From Comamonadaceae bacterium ALPHA2B (GTDB lineage: Bacteria > Pseudomonadota > Gammaproteobacteria > Burkholderiales > Burkholderiaceae_C), in NCBI GenBank assembly GCA_005503065.1, contig SCOE01000001.1, positions 62,001 through 126,000 of the forward strand: 64,000 nt of DNA, written 5' to 3'. Made by a program: the position numbers and the translations under genes. Within the stretch, counting starts at the first letter, position 1. The number at the start of each line of letters is the position of its first letter. This document shows, one piece after another, positions 9,192-22,373 of this stretch. Under the pieces are notes generated by a model, which was not told where the DNA came from, made no database searches, and saw only the letters and a list, made by a program, of their open reading frames with translations.

Positions 9192-10403
9192 TCAGCGTTT
9201 TTCCTCGGCCTGGAATCCCGCATGGTGCAATGCCTCGATGACGGCGGCGAGATGCTCGCGCCCGCGCGTCTGCAGCACAAGCTCGATGTCGACGTTCTGC
9301 GCCGCCAGCATCGTGAAGGCGCGCTGGTGGTGGACCTCGTCGATGTTGGCGCCCGCTTCGGCCACGGTCGTCGTGATGCGGGCCAGCACGCCCGGCACGT
9401 CGCGCGCACCCACCTGCAGCCGGGCCAGCCGGCCGGCGCGCACCATGCCGCGTTCGATGATCGCCGCCAGCAGCAGCGGGTCGATGTTGCCGCCCGAGAG
9501 CACCAGCCCCACGCGCTTGCCGCGAAAGCGCTCCGGATGGCGGATCAGCGCCGCCAGGCCCGCCGCACCGGCGCCCTCGACCAGCGTCTTCTCGATCTCC
9601 AGCAGCATCAGCACGGCCTGCTCGATGTCGCCCTCGTCGACCAGCAGCAGGTCGTCGACAAGGCGCGCCACGATCTCGCGGTTGCGCTCGCCCGGCGTGC
9701 CCACGGCGATGCCTTCGGCGATCGTGCTGGTGCCGCCCGGGTGCTGCGTGCCCTGGATGGCGTTGACCATGGCAGGGAAGCGCGCCGTCTGCACGCCCAC
9801 GATCTCGATGCCGGGCCGCCGCGCGCGCGCCGCGATGGCCATGCCTGCGATCAGGCCGCCACCGCCCACCGAGACGACCAACGTGTCGAGGTCGGGCACC
9901 GCCTCGAGCATCTCCAGCGCCACCGTGCCCTGCCCGGCGATGACGGCGTCGTCGTCGTAAGGGTGCACGAAAGTCAGGCCCTCGCGCTCGGCCAGTTCGT
10001 AGGCGTGGCCGCGCGCCGCCTCCAGCGAATCGCCGAACAGCACCACGTTCGCGCCGAAGCCGCGCGTGCGCTCGATCTTCACACCCGGCGTGAAACGCGG
10101 CATCACGATGGTCGCCGGAATACCCAGCCGCTGCGCGTGGTAGGCCACGCCCTGGGCGTGGTTGCCGGCCGACATGGCCACCACGCCGGTCGTCAGCCCC
10201 GCCTCAGCCAGCTCGGTCATCTTGTTGCATGCGCCGCGCTCCTTGAAGGACGCGGTGAACTGCAGGTTCTCGAACTTGAGGAAGACCTGGGCGCCGACGA
10301 TCTGCGAGAGCGTGCGCGATTCCACGCAGGGCGTGTCGAGCACCTGCCCGCGCAGGCGCTGGGCGGCGAGTTCGATGTCGTCGATGGCAACCATGGGCGC
10401 CAT
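9192..10403 (-). CDS. ilvA: Threonine ammonia-lyase, short ACT-containing form
   Basis: A 403-residue PLP enzyme that converts L-threonine to 2-oxobutyrate and ammonia. The PLP lysine is K54 in TASFKERGA, and the glycine loop SVGGGGLIAGMA binds the phosphate. A single C-terminal ACT domain (about residues 325-400, ARDVPGVLARITTTVAEAG) identifies the short type rather than the two-ACT biosynthetic form. ATG 10401-10403 is chosen; ATG 10392-10394 is also possible. It is divergent from the AAA ATPase gene. Biosynthetic and catabolic roles cannot be separated from sequence. Confidence 0.93.
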   Translation of the reverse strand: MAPMVAIDDIELAAQRLRGQVLDTPCVESRTLSQIVGAQVFLKFENLQFTASFKERGACNKMTELAEAGLTTGVVAMSAGNHAQGVAYHAQRLGIPATIVMPRFTPGVKIERTRGFGANVVLFGDSLEAARGHAYELAEREGLTFVHPYDDDAVIAGQGTVALEMLEAVPDLDTLVVSVGGGGLIAGMAIAARARRPGIEIVGVQTARFPAMVNAIQGTQHPGGTSTIAEGIAVGTPGERNREIVARLVDDLLLVDEGDIEQAVLMLLEIEKTLVEGAGAAGLAALIRHPERFRGKRVGLVLSGGNIDPLLLAAIIERGMVRAGRLARLQVGARDVPGVLARITTTVAEAGANIDEVHHQRAFTMLAAQNVDIELVLQTRGREHLAAVIEALHHAGFQAEEKR

Positions 10404-10580
10404 TGTGGATCGCTTCCCACGCTCAGGGTTTTTCCTCTGGTCCTGTCTTCCACAACCCAAAAGTCTGCGTTATGGTCGTGCCGCAAGTGCCTGCCGGCCC
10501 GGCCCGGAATTCTTCTCCTCGGGTCGTGTTCGTCGGCGGCGCCGCGTTCTCTTCCCGCCTGAGCTTCTGGAGGTTGCCCC

Positions 10581-12905
10581 ATGGCAAAACGTTCCGGTGT
10601 CGATGTGCTGACCGCCTCGCCGCGTGGCCAGGCGCTGCCGTCGCCCGGCCTGAAGGACGCCCCGGTGCTGGAGCTCATGTGCTCGCACTTCGTGCTCACG
10701 CTCGCGGCCAAGCAGGGGCCGAAGTTCAACGTGCGGCGCGACCTCAACGGCCTGCTGTCGCTCACCGGCCGCCACTTGGTCTGGCCGGCATCGACGCTGC
10801 AGCGGCTGCGCGAGTTCCTGGGCCGTCGGTGTGCGGGCAACGAGGTGTGGAAGGACGTCCAGGGCCTCGACAACCGCGTGCTGCTCGAGCGGCATGGCGT
10901 CTGGCGCGGCCCGTATGAAGAGGGCACGCTCTTCTTCTACCTCGACGAGTACGCCAAGGACCAGCCCAAGGACCTGCTGGCGGTGCTCTCGCTCACGCGC
11001 GACTGGCTGTCGAACACGTTGCGCAAGCAGTCCACGCTGGTCGAGAAGAACATCGACGCCCTGGCCGGCCTGCTGCAGCTGAACAAGGCCGAGCGCGCGC
11101 TGCTGCTGTACGGCACCCTCGCGCGCTACCAGCGCGACCTGCGCTCGCTGCTGGTGGAGTTCAAGGTCAACAACGCACCCGAGGCCTACGCCGCCATCGC
11201 CGAAGTGGCCGGCGTGAACGCGAGCGAAGTGGGCGAGGCGCTGCGCGCCGGCTCGCGGCTGGAGCGCATCGGCCTGGTCGAGAACCTCATTTCCGAGCAC
11301 AACATCACCGACCTGGCCGACCTGATGAAGGTCAGCGAGAAGCTGCCGCCGGTGCTGATGCGTGAGTACCGCGACCACAACGAGCTGATGGCCGTGTTCA
11401 CGCGGCCCTCGGCCAAGAGCGGCCTGACGCTGCAGGACTTCGACTTCGTCGCCGAGGACGCGCAGATGCTCGTCACCCTGCTGCGCGCCGCCATCGCGCG
11501 CAAGGAGCCCGGCGTGAACGTGCTGCTCTACGGCCCGCCCGGCACCGGCAAGACCGAACTGGCCAAGGTCGTGGCGCAGGCCGCGGGGCTGGAACTGTTC
11601 GAGGTCGAGTATGCCGACCGCGACGGCAATTCGCTCTCGGGCCGCGACCGTTATCGCTCGCTGCAGATCGCGCAGGTCTTCCTCAAGGGCAGCGCGCAGG
11701 CGGCACTGCTCTTCGACGAGGTGGAAGACGTCTTCCCACCCATCAGCACCGAGGCCGCGCAGTTCATGGCGCGCGCCGAGCAGATCGGGGCGCCGGCCAG
11801 CGGCAGCGTGAGCGGCAAGGCCTGGGTCAACCAGATCCTCGAGACCAACCCGGTGCCCACGCTGTGGATCACCAACCGCATCGAGCAGATCGATCCCGCC
11901 TTCCGCCGGCGCTTCGCCTACCACCTGGAATTGAAGTCGCCCCCGCCCGGCGCGCGCGAGCAGATCGTGCGCAAGGCGCTGGCCGGTGTGCCCGTGTCCG
12001 AGGCCTTCACCGCCAAGCTGGCCGAGCGCAAGGGCCTCACGCCGGCGCAGATTCGCACCGCGGTGCGCTTCGCCGGTCTGGCCGCCAGCGACGTGCTGTC
12101 GACCGAGGCGTTGATCGAGCGTCAGCTGCGCAACGCCGACCAGGCCCTGGGCACCGGCGAAACCGCTCGCCACGAGCGCCTGCAGGTCACCACCTGGGAC
12201 CTCGACATGCTGCACGTCGAGACGCGTTTCGAGATCCCGCGCATCGTCGAGGCCCTCAAGGCGCGCGGCCATGGCACGCTGTGCTTCTACGGCGCGCCCG
12301 GCACCGGAAAGACAGCGCTGGCCGAGCACATCGCCAAGAGCATCGGCCGGCCGCTCATCATCAAGCAGGCCAGCGACCTGATGAGCAAGTACGTCGGCGA
12401 GACGGAGCAGAACATGGCCGCCATGTTCAGGGAGGCCGAGGCCGAGAAGGCCGTGCTGCTGCTTGACGAGGCGGACTCCTTCCTGCAGGACCGCCGCGGC
12501 GCCCAGCGCACCTACGAGGTCACCGAGGTCAACGAGATGCTGCAGGGCATGGAGCGCTTCAAGGGCGTGTTCGTCTGCACCACCAACCTGCTCGACCGGC
12601 TTGACCAGGCGGCGCTGCGGCGCTTCACCTTCAAGATCAGGTTCATGCCGCTCACCGCCGAGCAGCGCGAGCGCATGTTCGTCACCGAGGCGCTGGCCGG
12701 CGACGCCGCGGCGCTCACGCCCGAACTGCGCACGCGCCTGGCGCGCCTCGCGCAGCTGTGCCCCGGCGACTTCGCCGCCGTGAAACGCCAGACCGACATC
12801 CTGGCCGCCACCTTCTCGCCCGAGGAGTTCCTCGACCAGCTCGAGGCCGAGCACCGCATCAAGCCCGAGGTGCGCGAGGCGCGCTCGATGGGCTTCGTGC
12901 ACTGA
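10581..12905 (+). CDS. Tandem AAA+ ATPase of unknown function
   Basis: A 774-residue protein. The helical N-terminal region (1-285) has no recognised domain. Two AAA+ modules follow: Walker A GPPGTGKT at 318-325 with Walker B LLFDEVED, and Walker A GAPGTGKT at 571-578 with Walker B LLLDEADS, followed by Arg-finger-like NRIEQIDPAFRRRF in the first and TNLLDRLDQAALRRF in the second. Both modules therefore look active. The layout resembles Cdc48/FtsH-type remodellers, but there is no protease domain or pore-loop family signature that I can name. The start has GGAGG eight bases upstream. Apparently a single-gene unit, followed by repeat A2. Confidence 0.85.
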   Translation: MAKRSGVDVLTASPRGQALPSPGLKDAPVLELMCSHFVLTLAAKQGPKFNVRRDLNGLLSLTGRHLVWPASTLQRLREFLGRRCAGNEVWKDVQGLDNRVLLERHGVWRGPYEEGTLFFYLDEYAKDQPKDLLAVLSLTRDWLSNTLRKQSTLVEKNIDALAGLLQLNKAERALLLYGTLARYQRDLRSLLVEFKVNNAPEAYAAIAEVAGVNASEVGEALRAGSRLERIGLVENLISEHNITDLADLMKVSEKLPPVLMREYRDHNELMAVFTRPSAKSGLTLQDFDFVAEDAQMLVTLLRAAIARKEPGVNVLLYGPPGTGKTELAKVVAQAAGLELFEVEYADRDGNSLSGRDRYRSLQIAQVFLKGSAQAALLFDEVEDVFPPISTEAAQFMARAEQIGAPASGSVSGKAWVNQILETNPVPTLWITNRIEQIDPAFRRRFAYHLELKSPPPGAREQIVRKALAGVPVSEAFTAKLAERKGLTPAQIRTAVRFAGLAASDVLSTEALIERQLRNADQALGTGETARHERLQVTTWDLDMLHVETRFEIPRIVEALKARGHGTLCFYGAPGTGKTALAEHIAKSIGRPLIIKQASDLMSKYVGETEQNMAAMFREAEAEKAVLLLDEADSFLQDRRGAQRTYEVTEVNEMLQGMERFKGVFVCTTNLLDRLDQAALRRFTFKIRFMPLTAEQRERMFVTEALAGDAAALTPELRTRLARLAQLCPGDFAAVKRQTDILAATFSPEEFLDQLEAEHRIKPEVREARSMGFVH

Positions 12906-12907
12906 GG

Positions 12908-12966
12908 TTTGCTATCGAATTGATAGCTGTTCGCGTCCGTCCCGCGGGCGCTGCAGGCACTTTTCG
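12908..12966 (-). repeat. Family A short hairpin repeat, copy A2
   Basis: Hairpin GCTATC-GAATT-GATAGC at 12911-12927 followed by CGCGGGCGCTGCAGGCA, i.e. the A1 order reversed. It fills the gap between the convergent AAA ATPase and recQ genes and may terminate both. Confidence 0.75.
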
Positions 12967-12967
12967 T

Positions 12968-14854
<1,887 letters not shown>

Positions 14855-14858
14855 GGGA

Positions 14859-14919
14859 TGCTATGGTTTTCGTAGCTGTCGGCCCAGATGCCACGGGCGC
14901 AGACACCCGATTCGGCCGA
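14859..14919 (-). repeat. Family A repeat, degenerate copy A6
   Basis: GCTATGGTTTTCGTAGC (mismatched arms) followed after a spacer by GGGCGCAGAC and CGATTCGGCC, the same block order as copy A4 at 30981. The arms have decayed, but the three blocks and their spacing are kept. Confidence 0.55.
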
Positions 14920-15044
14920 CAAGTCAATGCGAGGTTCAGTGTGACCCTTGCATTGTCGCCGGTGCGCGTGCAGGGGCGAGGCGGTCCGCCGCCAGCGCGG
15001 CTGGCATGGCGCTTGCTCACTTCGCCGCCATTCGCTGATCAATC

Positions 15045-15056
15045 CTGTATAGACAG
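15045..15056. promoter_or_regulatory. HutC operator, upstream site 1
   Basis: CTGTATAGACAG, an inverted repeat sharing the core TGTATAGACA with the sites at 15137 and 18960. HutC of the GntR family binds TGTATATACA-like palindromes in other Proteobacteria; hutC is encoded at 18046. The 92-base spacing to the next site would permit looping. Confidence 0.8.
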
Positions 15057-15136
15057 CATTCTGGTGCATCGCAAGCCGCGATGCACCAAGGAAGGACCCA
15101 CGACTTCGCTGGCGGTGGCACGCGGTGCGGGTTTAA

Positions 15137-15150
15137 CCTGTATAGACAGG
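15137..15150. promoter_or_regulatory. HutC operator, upstream site 2
   Basis: CCTGTATAGACAGG, the best palindrome of the three sites, about 105 bases before the transporter start. The AT-containing GGTTTAACCTGTATAGAC context suggests that it overlaps the promoter, so HutC binding would block RNA polymerase. Confidence 0.85.
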
Positions 15151-15253
15151 ATGGAATGAGCGAAACACACTGCGCCGTCGCGGCCCGGATCCGCCCGGAT
15201 CCGCGCGACGGGGCGCCCACCGTCATTTTCGTCCTTTGATTCAGGAGGGCCGC

Positions 15254-16222
15254 ATGGCCAAGACAGTCTTCTTCAAGATCGCATCCCTGGCCGCCGCGGC
15301 CGCCTGCCTGGCCGGTGCCGCCGGCTCCGCCGCCGCGCAGGAGACCAAGATCGCGCTGGGCATGTCCGGCTGGACGGGCTTCGCGCCGCTCACGCTGGCC
15401 GACAAGGCAGGCATCTTCAAGAAGAACGGCCTGGACGTGGAGATCAAGATGATCCCGCAGAAGGACCGCCACCTGGCGCTGGCCTCGGGCGCCATCCAGT
15501 GCGCCGCCACCACGGTGGAGACGCACGTGGCCTGGAACGCCAACGGCGTGCCGATCGTGCAGATCTTCCAGATGGACAAGTCCTACGGCGCCGACGGCAT
15601 CGCCGTGCGCAACGACATCAAGTCCTTCGCCGACCTCAAGGGCAAGACTGTCGGCGTCGACGCGCCGGGCACCGCGCCCTTCTTCGGCCTGGCCTGGATG
15701 CTGAGCAAGAACGGCATGAGCCTGAAGGACGTGAAGACCGTCACCCTGGCGCCGCAGGCCTCGGCCCAGGCCTTCGTGGCCGGCCAGAACGATGCCGCCA
15801 TGACCTACGAGCCGTACCTCTCGACGGTGCGCAACGCGCCGCAGTCCGGCAAGATCCTTGCGACCACGCTCGACTATCCGATGGTGATGGACACCGTGGG
15901 CTGCGCGCCCACCTGGCTCAAGGCCAACGCCAAGGCGGCCCAGGCGCTGACGAACTCCTACTTCGAGGCACTGGAGATGATCAAGGCCGACCCGGCCAAG
16001 TCCAACGAACTCATGGGTTCGGCCGTGAAGCAGACCGGCGAGGCCTTCGCCAACTCGTCGAAGTACCTGCGCTGGCAGGACAAGGCCGCCAACCAGAAGT
16101 TCTTCTCCGGCGAGCTGGAGCAGTTCATGAAGGACTCGGTGCCGATCCTGCTGGAGGCCGGCGTCATCCGCAAGGCACCGGACGACCTCAAGGCCACCTA
16201 CGACGCCTCGTTCATCAAATAA
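15254..16222 (+). CDS. NitT/TauT-family ABC transporter substrate-binding protein
   Basis: A 322-residue periplasmic binding protein with a signal peptide (cleavage about residue 29, SAAAQ). The mature part begins with the NMT1/SsuA-like fold: KIALGMSGWTGFAPLTLADK and GIFKKNGLDVEIKMIP, then an Ala/Ser-rich ligand region. ATG 15254 is chosen because AGGAGGG lies just upstream. It heads a three-gene importer directly behind two HutC operators, so histidine, urocanate or a related imidazole is the likely ligand. Members of this family more often bind nitrate, sulfonates or pyrimidine-like compounds. Ligand is inferred from context only. Confidence 0.88.
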   Translation: MAKTVFFKIASLAAAAACLAGAAGSAAAQETKIALGMSGWTGFAPLTLADKAGIFKKNGLDVEIKMIPQKDRHLALASGAIQCAATTVETHVAWNANGVPIVQIFQMDKSYGADGIAVRNDIKSFADLKGKTVGVDAPGTAPFFGLAWMLSKNGMSLKDVKTVTLAPQASAQAFVAGQNDAAMTYEPYLSTVRNAPQSGKILATTLDYPMVMDTVGCAPTWLKANAKAAQALTNSYFEALEMIKADPAKSNELMGSAVKQTGEAFANSSKYLRWQDKAANQKFFSGELEQFMKDSVPILLEAGVIRKAPDDLKATYDASFIK

Positions 16223-16235
16223 GCACGGACGGACG

Positions 16236-17071
16236 ATGGAAGCGACTTCCGCGAGGGTGCAGGTACCGCCTTCTTCGATCGCCGCGCCGCGCCCCGCGCG
16301 CCGCGCGCGCGGCATGGCGCCGCTGGAGCCGGTGAGCCCGCGTGCGCGCTGGATGCTGGGTGTCGGCTTCTTCGTCCTCTTCGTCGCCGTGTGGGCGGTG
16401 GCCACGCTGGGCGGCTTCGTGTCGCCCACCTTCCTGGCCAGCCCGGTCACGATGGTGAAGGAGGCCTGGCTGCTCTTCACCGAATACGGCTTCATCAAGG
16501 ACATCGGCATGACCGTCTGGCGCGTGCTGGGCGGCTTCATCCTGGCGGCCGTGATTGCCGTGCCGCTGGGCATCGCGATGGGTGCGTACAAGCCCGTGGA
16601 AGCCTTCCTCGAGCCCTTCGTCTCCTTCTGCCGCTACCTGCCGGCCTCGGCCTTCATTCCGCTGCTCATCCTGTGGGCGGGCATCGGCGAGACGCAGAAG
16701 TTGTTGGTGATCTTCATCGGCTCGGTGTTCCAGATCATCCTCATGGTCGCCGTGACCGTCGGCGGCGCGCGCAAGGACCTGGTCGAGGCCGCCTACACCC
16801 TGGGCGCCGACAGCCGCGGCATCGTGCGGCGCGTGCTCATCCCGGGCGCCGCGCCGGGCATCGCCGAGACGCTGCGCCTGGTGCTCGGCTGGGCCTGGAC
16901 CTACGTCATCGTGGCCGAGCTCATCGGCTCGTCGTCGGGCATCGGCCACATGATCACCGACAGCCAGGCGTTGCTGAACACCGGGCAGATCATCTTCGGG
17001 ATCATCGTCATCGGCGTGATCGGGCTGGTGTCGGATTTCGTGTTCAAGGCGGTGAACCGCAGGTTGTTCGG

Positions 17072-17087
<16 letters not shown>
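16236..17087 (+). CDS. ABC transporter permease, NitT/TauT type
   Basis: A 283-residue inner-membrane permease with six predicted helices after a 35-residue Arg/Pro-rich cytoplasmic tail. The EAA loop is visible as EAAYTLGADSRGIVRRVLIP. It lies 13 bases after the binding-protein gene, and its last codons overlap the ATPase gene, so the three genes form one transcript controlled by the HutC operators. Confidence 0.92.
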
Positions 17088-17860
<773 letters not shown>

Positions 17861-17863
<3 letters not shown>

Positions 17864-18009
17864 AATGAAACACCCCCCATGCCGCTTCGCGGCTCCCCCC
17901 TCTCTGGCGCCTTCGGCTTGGAGGGGGGCGCACCCAGCGGCCTGGCCAAGCCAGTTCCGCGGGTGCCCTGAGGGCTTTGCTTCGCTCGCCGGCTGTGTGG
18001 CGTTTCATG
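17861..18009. repeat. Family C element, copy C1
   Basis: About 145 bases beginning at the ATPase stop codon with TGAAATGAAACA and ending GGCGTTTCATGC, i.e. roughly inverted ends. The middle shares long identical blocks with the copy at 53074, including GGGGGGCGCACCCAGCGG and AAGCCAGTTCCGCGGGTGCC, plus GC-rich hairpins. MITE-like in size; no coding capacity. Confidence 0.75.
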
Positions 18010-18045
18010 CGATGCGAGTGGCGCGCAGCGCTATGGATAGCTGAA

Positions 18046-18927
18046 ATGAAAGCGAGCACCGGCACCAGAACGCAGAGATCGCAAAAGCGCGCAGAGGTCG
18101 CAAAAGAAGGCAACAAGAAATTGGCTGTCCCTTTTGCGTCCTCTGCGAAGCCTTTGCGCCCTCTGCGTTCGGCTGTCCGTATTCAGGCCGACTCCTCCGG
18201 CGAGCCCTCCCTCGCCCTCTACGAGCAGGTCAAGGAGCACATCACCCGCCGCATCCAGGACGGCACCTGGCCCGCCGGGCACCGGCTGCCGTCGGAGCAC
18301 GAGCTGGTGGCGCAGTTCGGCATCTCGCGCATGACCATCAACCGCGCGCTGCGCGAATTGGTGGAGCAGGGCCGCATCGTGCGCGTGGCGGGCGTGGGCA
18401 GCTTCGTGGCCGAGAACAAGCCGCAGTCCACGCTGCTGCAGATCGCCAACATCGCCAGCGAGATCCGCGCGCGCGGCCACGACTACGGCTACCAGTTGCT
18501 GTCGGCAGAACGCGTGGCGGCCTCGCCCGACGTGGCCGCCTGGCTCGACCTGCGTGCCGGCGAATCGGTCTTCCATTCCACCTGCCTGCACCTCGAAGAC
18601 GGCGTGCCGGTCCAGCTCGAGGACCGCTATGTCAGCCCGCGAGTCGTGCCCGACTACCTGGAGCAGGACCTCGCGGCCACGCCGCCCAGCGAGTACCTGG
18701 TGCGCCATGTGCCCTTCGACCAGATCGAGCACCTGGTCGATGCCGTGCTGCCCACCGCCGAGCAGGCCGACCGCCTCGACATGGCCGCCGCCGACCCCTG
18801 CCTGCTGCTCACGCGGCGCACCTGGACACGCACGGTGCCCGTCACGGTGGTCCGCTGCCTGCACCCCGCGTCGCGCTATCGCCTGGGCAGCCGCTTCCGG
18901 GCCGACGGCAACCCGTCTTCCGCCTGA
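18046..18927 (+). CDS. hutC: Histidine utilization repressor HutC (GntR family)
   Basis: A repressor of 293 residues from ATG 18046. The GntR winged helix starts near residue 50 (LYEQVKEHITRRIQDGTWPA, then LPSEHELVAQFGISRMTINR), followed by a UTRA ligand domain that in HutC senses urocanate. Typical HutC proteins are about 240-250 residues; the extra N-terminal 40-45 residues are encoded by family B repeat B1. No in-frame ATG lies between the repeat and the helix-turn-helix, so either the repeat-encoded tail is translated or a TTG such as 18121 is used. Three matching operators flank it. Function confident, start uncertain. Confidence 0.88.
   Translation: MKASTGTRTQRSQKRAEVAKEGNKKLAVPFASSAKPLRPLRSAVRIQADSSGEPSLALYEQVKEHITRRIQDGTWPAGHRLPSEHELVAQFGISRMTINRALRELVEQGRIVRVAGVGSFVAENKPQSTLLQIANIASEIRARGHDYGYQLLSAERVAASPDVAAWLDLRAGESVFHSTCLHLEDGVPVQLEDRYVSPRVVPDYLEQDLAATPPSEYLVRHVPFDQIEHLVDAVLPTAEQADRLDMAAADPCLLLTRRTWTRTVPVTVVRCLHPASRYRLGSRFRADGNPSSA
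18068..18170. repeat. Family B long hairpin repeat, copy B1
   Basis: Left arm GAACGCAGAG at 18068 and right arm CTCTGCGTTC at 18161, with further complementary AGAGG/CCTCT and GCAAAAG/CTTTTGC blocks between, making an imperfect hairpin of about 100 bases. Related to copies at 46628, 51055, 51720 and 56003. Here it lies inside the reading frame of hutC. Confidence 0.85.
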
Positions 18928-18959
18928 ACGGCCCACCGCCCCGACTTCGCCCGCCCCTA

Positions 18960-18973
18960 CTTGTATAGACAGG
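18960..18973. promoter_or_regulatory. HutC operator at hutH start
   Basis: CTTGTATAGACAGG ends six bases before the hutH ATG and includes the only Shine-Dalgarno-like AGG. HutC bound here would act at the transcript start or as a roadblock for the hutH-hutU unit and the genes after it. Confidence 0.85.
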
Positions 18974-18978
18974 TTCCC

Positions 18979-20535
18979 ATGACTCTCACCGCACTCACCC
19001 TCGACCCTGGCCGTGTGTCCCTGGCGCAGTTGCGTGCCATCCATGCAGGTGGCGTGCGGCTCGCGCTCGATGCGGCCACCGCCGCACACATGCAGGCCGC
19101 ACAGGCGGTGGTGCAGCGCATCGTGGACCACGACGAAGTGGTCTATGGCATCAACACCGGCTTCGGCAAGCTGGCCAGCACGAAGATCGGCCACGACCAC
19201 CTGGCCGAACTGCAGCGCAACCTGGTGCTCTCGCACAGCGTGGGCACCGGCGAGCCGCTCGCGCCCGCGGTGGTGCGCCTGGTGCTGGCCACCAAGGCCG
19301 TGAGCCTCGCACGCGGCCACTCGGGCGTTCGGCCGGCGCTGGCCGACGCGCTGCTCGCGCTTTTCAACGCCGGCGTCACGCCCGTCATTCCGGCCAAGGG
19401 CTCGGTCGGTGCCTCGGGCGACCTGGCGCCGTTGGCGCACCTGGCCTGCGTGCTGATCGGCGAGGGCACGGCGCAACTGCCGGATTCAATGGGGGGCCGC
19501 ACGGTCCCGGGCGCCGAGGCGATGCGTGCCATCGGGCTCGAGCCCTTCGTGCTCGGTCCCAAGGAAGGCCTGGCGCTGCTCAATGGCACGCAGGTGTCCA
19601 CCGCGCTCGCGCTGTCGGGCCTCTTCAGCGCCGAGAACGTGTTCGCCTCGGCGCTCATGTCGGGCGCGCTCTCGCTCGAAGCCATCCAGGGCTCGATCAA
19701 GCCCTTCGATGCGCGCATCCACGCCGCGCGCGGCCAGCCGGGGCAGATCGCCGTGGCCGGCGCGGTGCGTGCGCTGCTCGAAGGCAGCGGGATCGTGCCT
19801 TCGCATGCCGACTGCGGCCGCGTGCAGGACCCCTACTCCATCCGCTGCATCCCGCAGGTGATGGGCGCCTGCCTCGACAACCTCACACACGCCGCGCGCG
19901 TGCTGGTCATCGAGGCCAATGCCGCCTCGGACAACCCGCTGGTCTTCACGGACACCGGTGAAGTGATTTCGGGCGGCAACTTCCACGCCGAGCCGGTCGC
20001 CTTCGCCGCCGACATCGTTGCGCTGGCCGTGAGCGAGATCGGCGCCATCGCCGAGCGACGCATCGCGCTGCTGCTGGACACGGGCCTGTCCGGCCTGCCG
20101 CCCTTCCTGGTGCGCGACGGGGGCCTCAACTCCGGCTTCATGATCGCGCAGGTCACGGCCGCGGCGCTGGCATCGGAGAACAAGTCGCTTGCCCATCCCG
20201 CCAGCGTGGACAGCCTCCCCACCTCCGCCAACCAGGAGGACCATGTGTCCATGGCCACTTTCGCCGCCCGCCGTCTGGCCGACATGGTGAACAACACCGC
20301 GGTGGTGGTCGGCATCGAGGCCATGGCCGCCGCGCAGGGCATCGAACTCAAGCGCAGCGTGTCCTCGCCGCGCAGTTCCGTGCGGATCGAAGCCGAATTC
20401 GCCCGCATCCGCGAACGGGTCGCCTTCGTCGAGCGCGACCGTTACCTCGCCCCCGACCTCGAGGCCATGCGCCTCTGGGCGCTGAAGGCCGACCTGCCCG
20501 ACGCGCTGCTGAACATCCTGCCCAGCCACGCCTGA
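18979..20535 (+). CDS. hutH: Histidine ammonia-lyase
   Basis: A 518-residue lyase that converts L-histidine to trans-urocanate and ammonia, the entry step of the pathway. The MIO prosthetic group forms from A145-S146-G147 in [14 protein letters not shown]. Other family hallmarks are [10 protein letters not shown] near residue 55, [14 protein letters not shown], and the C-terminal ANQEDHVSM stretch. Length is normal. ATG 18979 is preceded directly by a HutC operator. It is followed 22 bases later by hutU. Confidence 0.97.
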   Translation: MTLTALTLDPGRVSLAQLRAIHAGGVRLALDAATAAHMQAAQAVVQRIVDHDEVVYGINTGFGKLASTKIGHDHLAELQRNLVLSHSVGTGEPLAPAVVRLVLATKAVSLARGHSGVRPALADALLALFNAGVTPVIPAKGSVGASGDLAPLAHLACVLIGEGTAQLPDSMGGRTVPGAEAMRAIGLEPFVLGPKEGLALLNGTQVSTALALSGLFSAENVFASALMSGALSLEAIQGSIKPFDARIHAARGQPGQIAVAGAVRALLEGSGIVPSHADCGRVQDPYSIRCIPQVMGACLDNLTHAARVLVIEANAASDNPLVFTDTGEVISGGNFHAEPVAFAADIVALAVSEIGAIAERRIALLLDTGLSGLPPFLVRDGGLNSGFMIAQVTAAALASENKSLAHPASVDSLPTSANQEDHVSMATFAARRLADMVNNTAVVVGIEAMAAAQGIELKRSVSSPRSSVRIEAEFARIRERVAFVERDRYLAPDLEAMRLWALKADLPDALLNILPSHA

Positions 20536-20557
20536 ACCTCATCGAAGGAGCCCAGCC

Positions 20558-22270
<1,713 letters not shown>

Positions 22271-22373
22271 ACTGCCCTTCGCGGCGGCTCGCGCGGCGCA
22301 TGAGCAAAGACGCGATTCGCCATATCGAAACACCCAGAATCCGGAGCCTTGCGCTGCCCGCGCATGCCACGCC

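Larger units (their letters stand above)
14855..15253. promoter_or_regulatory. Divergent recQ / hut-transporter control region
   Basis: A 399-base non-coding interval. It holds a degenerate family A repeat next to recQ, then two HutC-type operators at 15045 and 15137, then a strong AGGAGGG ribosome-binding site before the transporter gene. Small open frames here have no recognisable product and I do not call them. Confidence 0.7.

Noticed and set aside
10470-12902. An 810-codon open frame antisense to the tandem AAA ATPase
   Set aside because: The sense frame has two complete Walker A/B sets and a good ribosome-binding site; the antisense product has no recognisable feature.
14863-15159. Small frame in the recQ / hut-transporter gap
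   Set aside because: It spans a family A repeat and both HutC operators, with no recognisable product. The interval is better explained as regulatory.
18068-18170. Family B repeats as CRISPR remnants
   Set aside because: The repeated blocks are the two arms of one hairpin, not direct repeats with unique spacers, and no cas gene is present.
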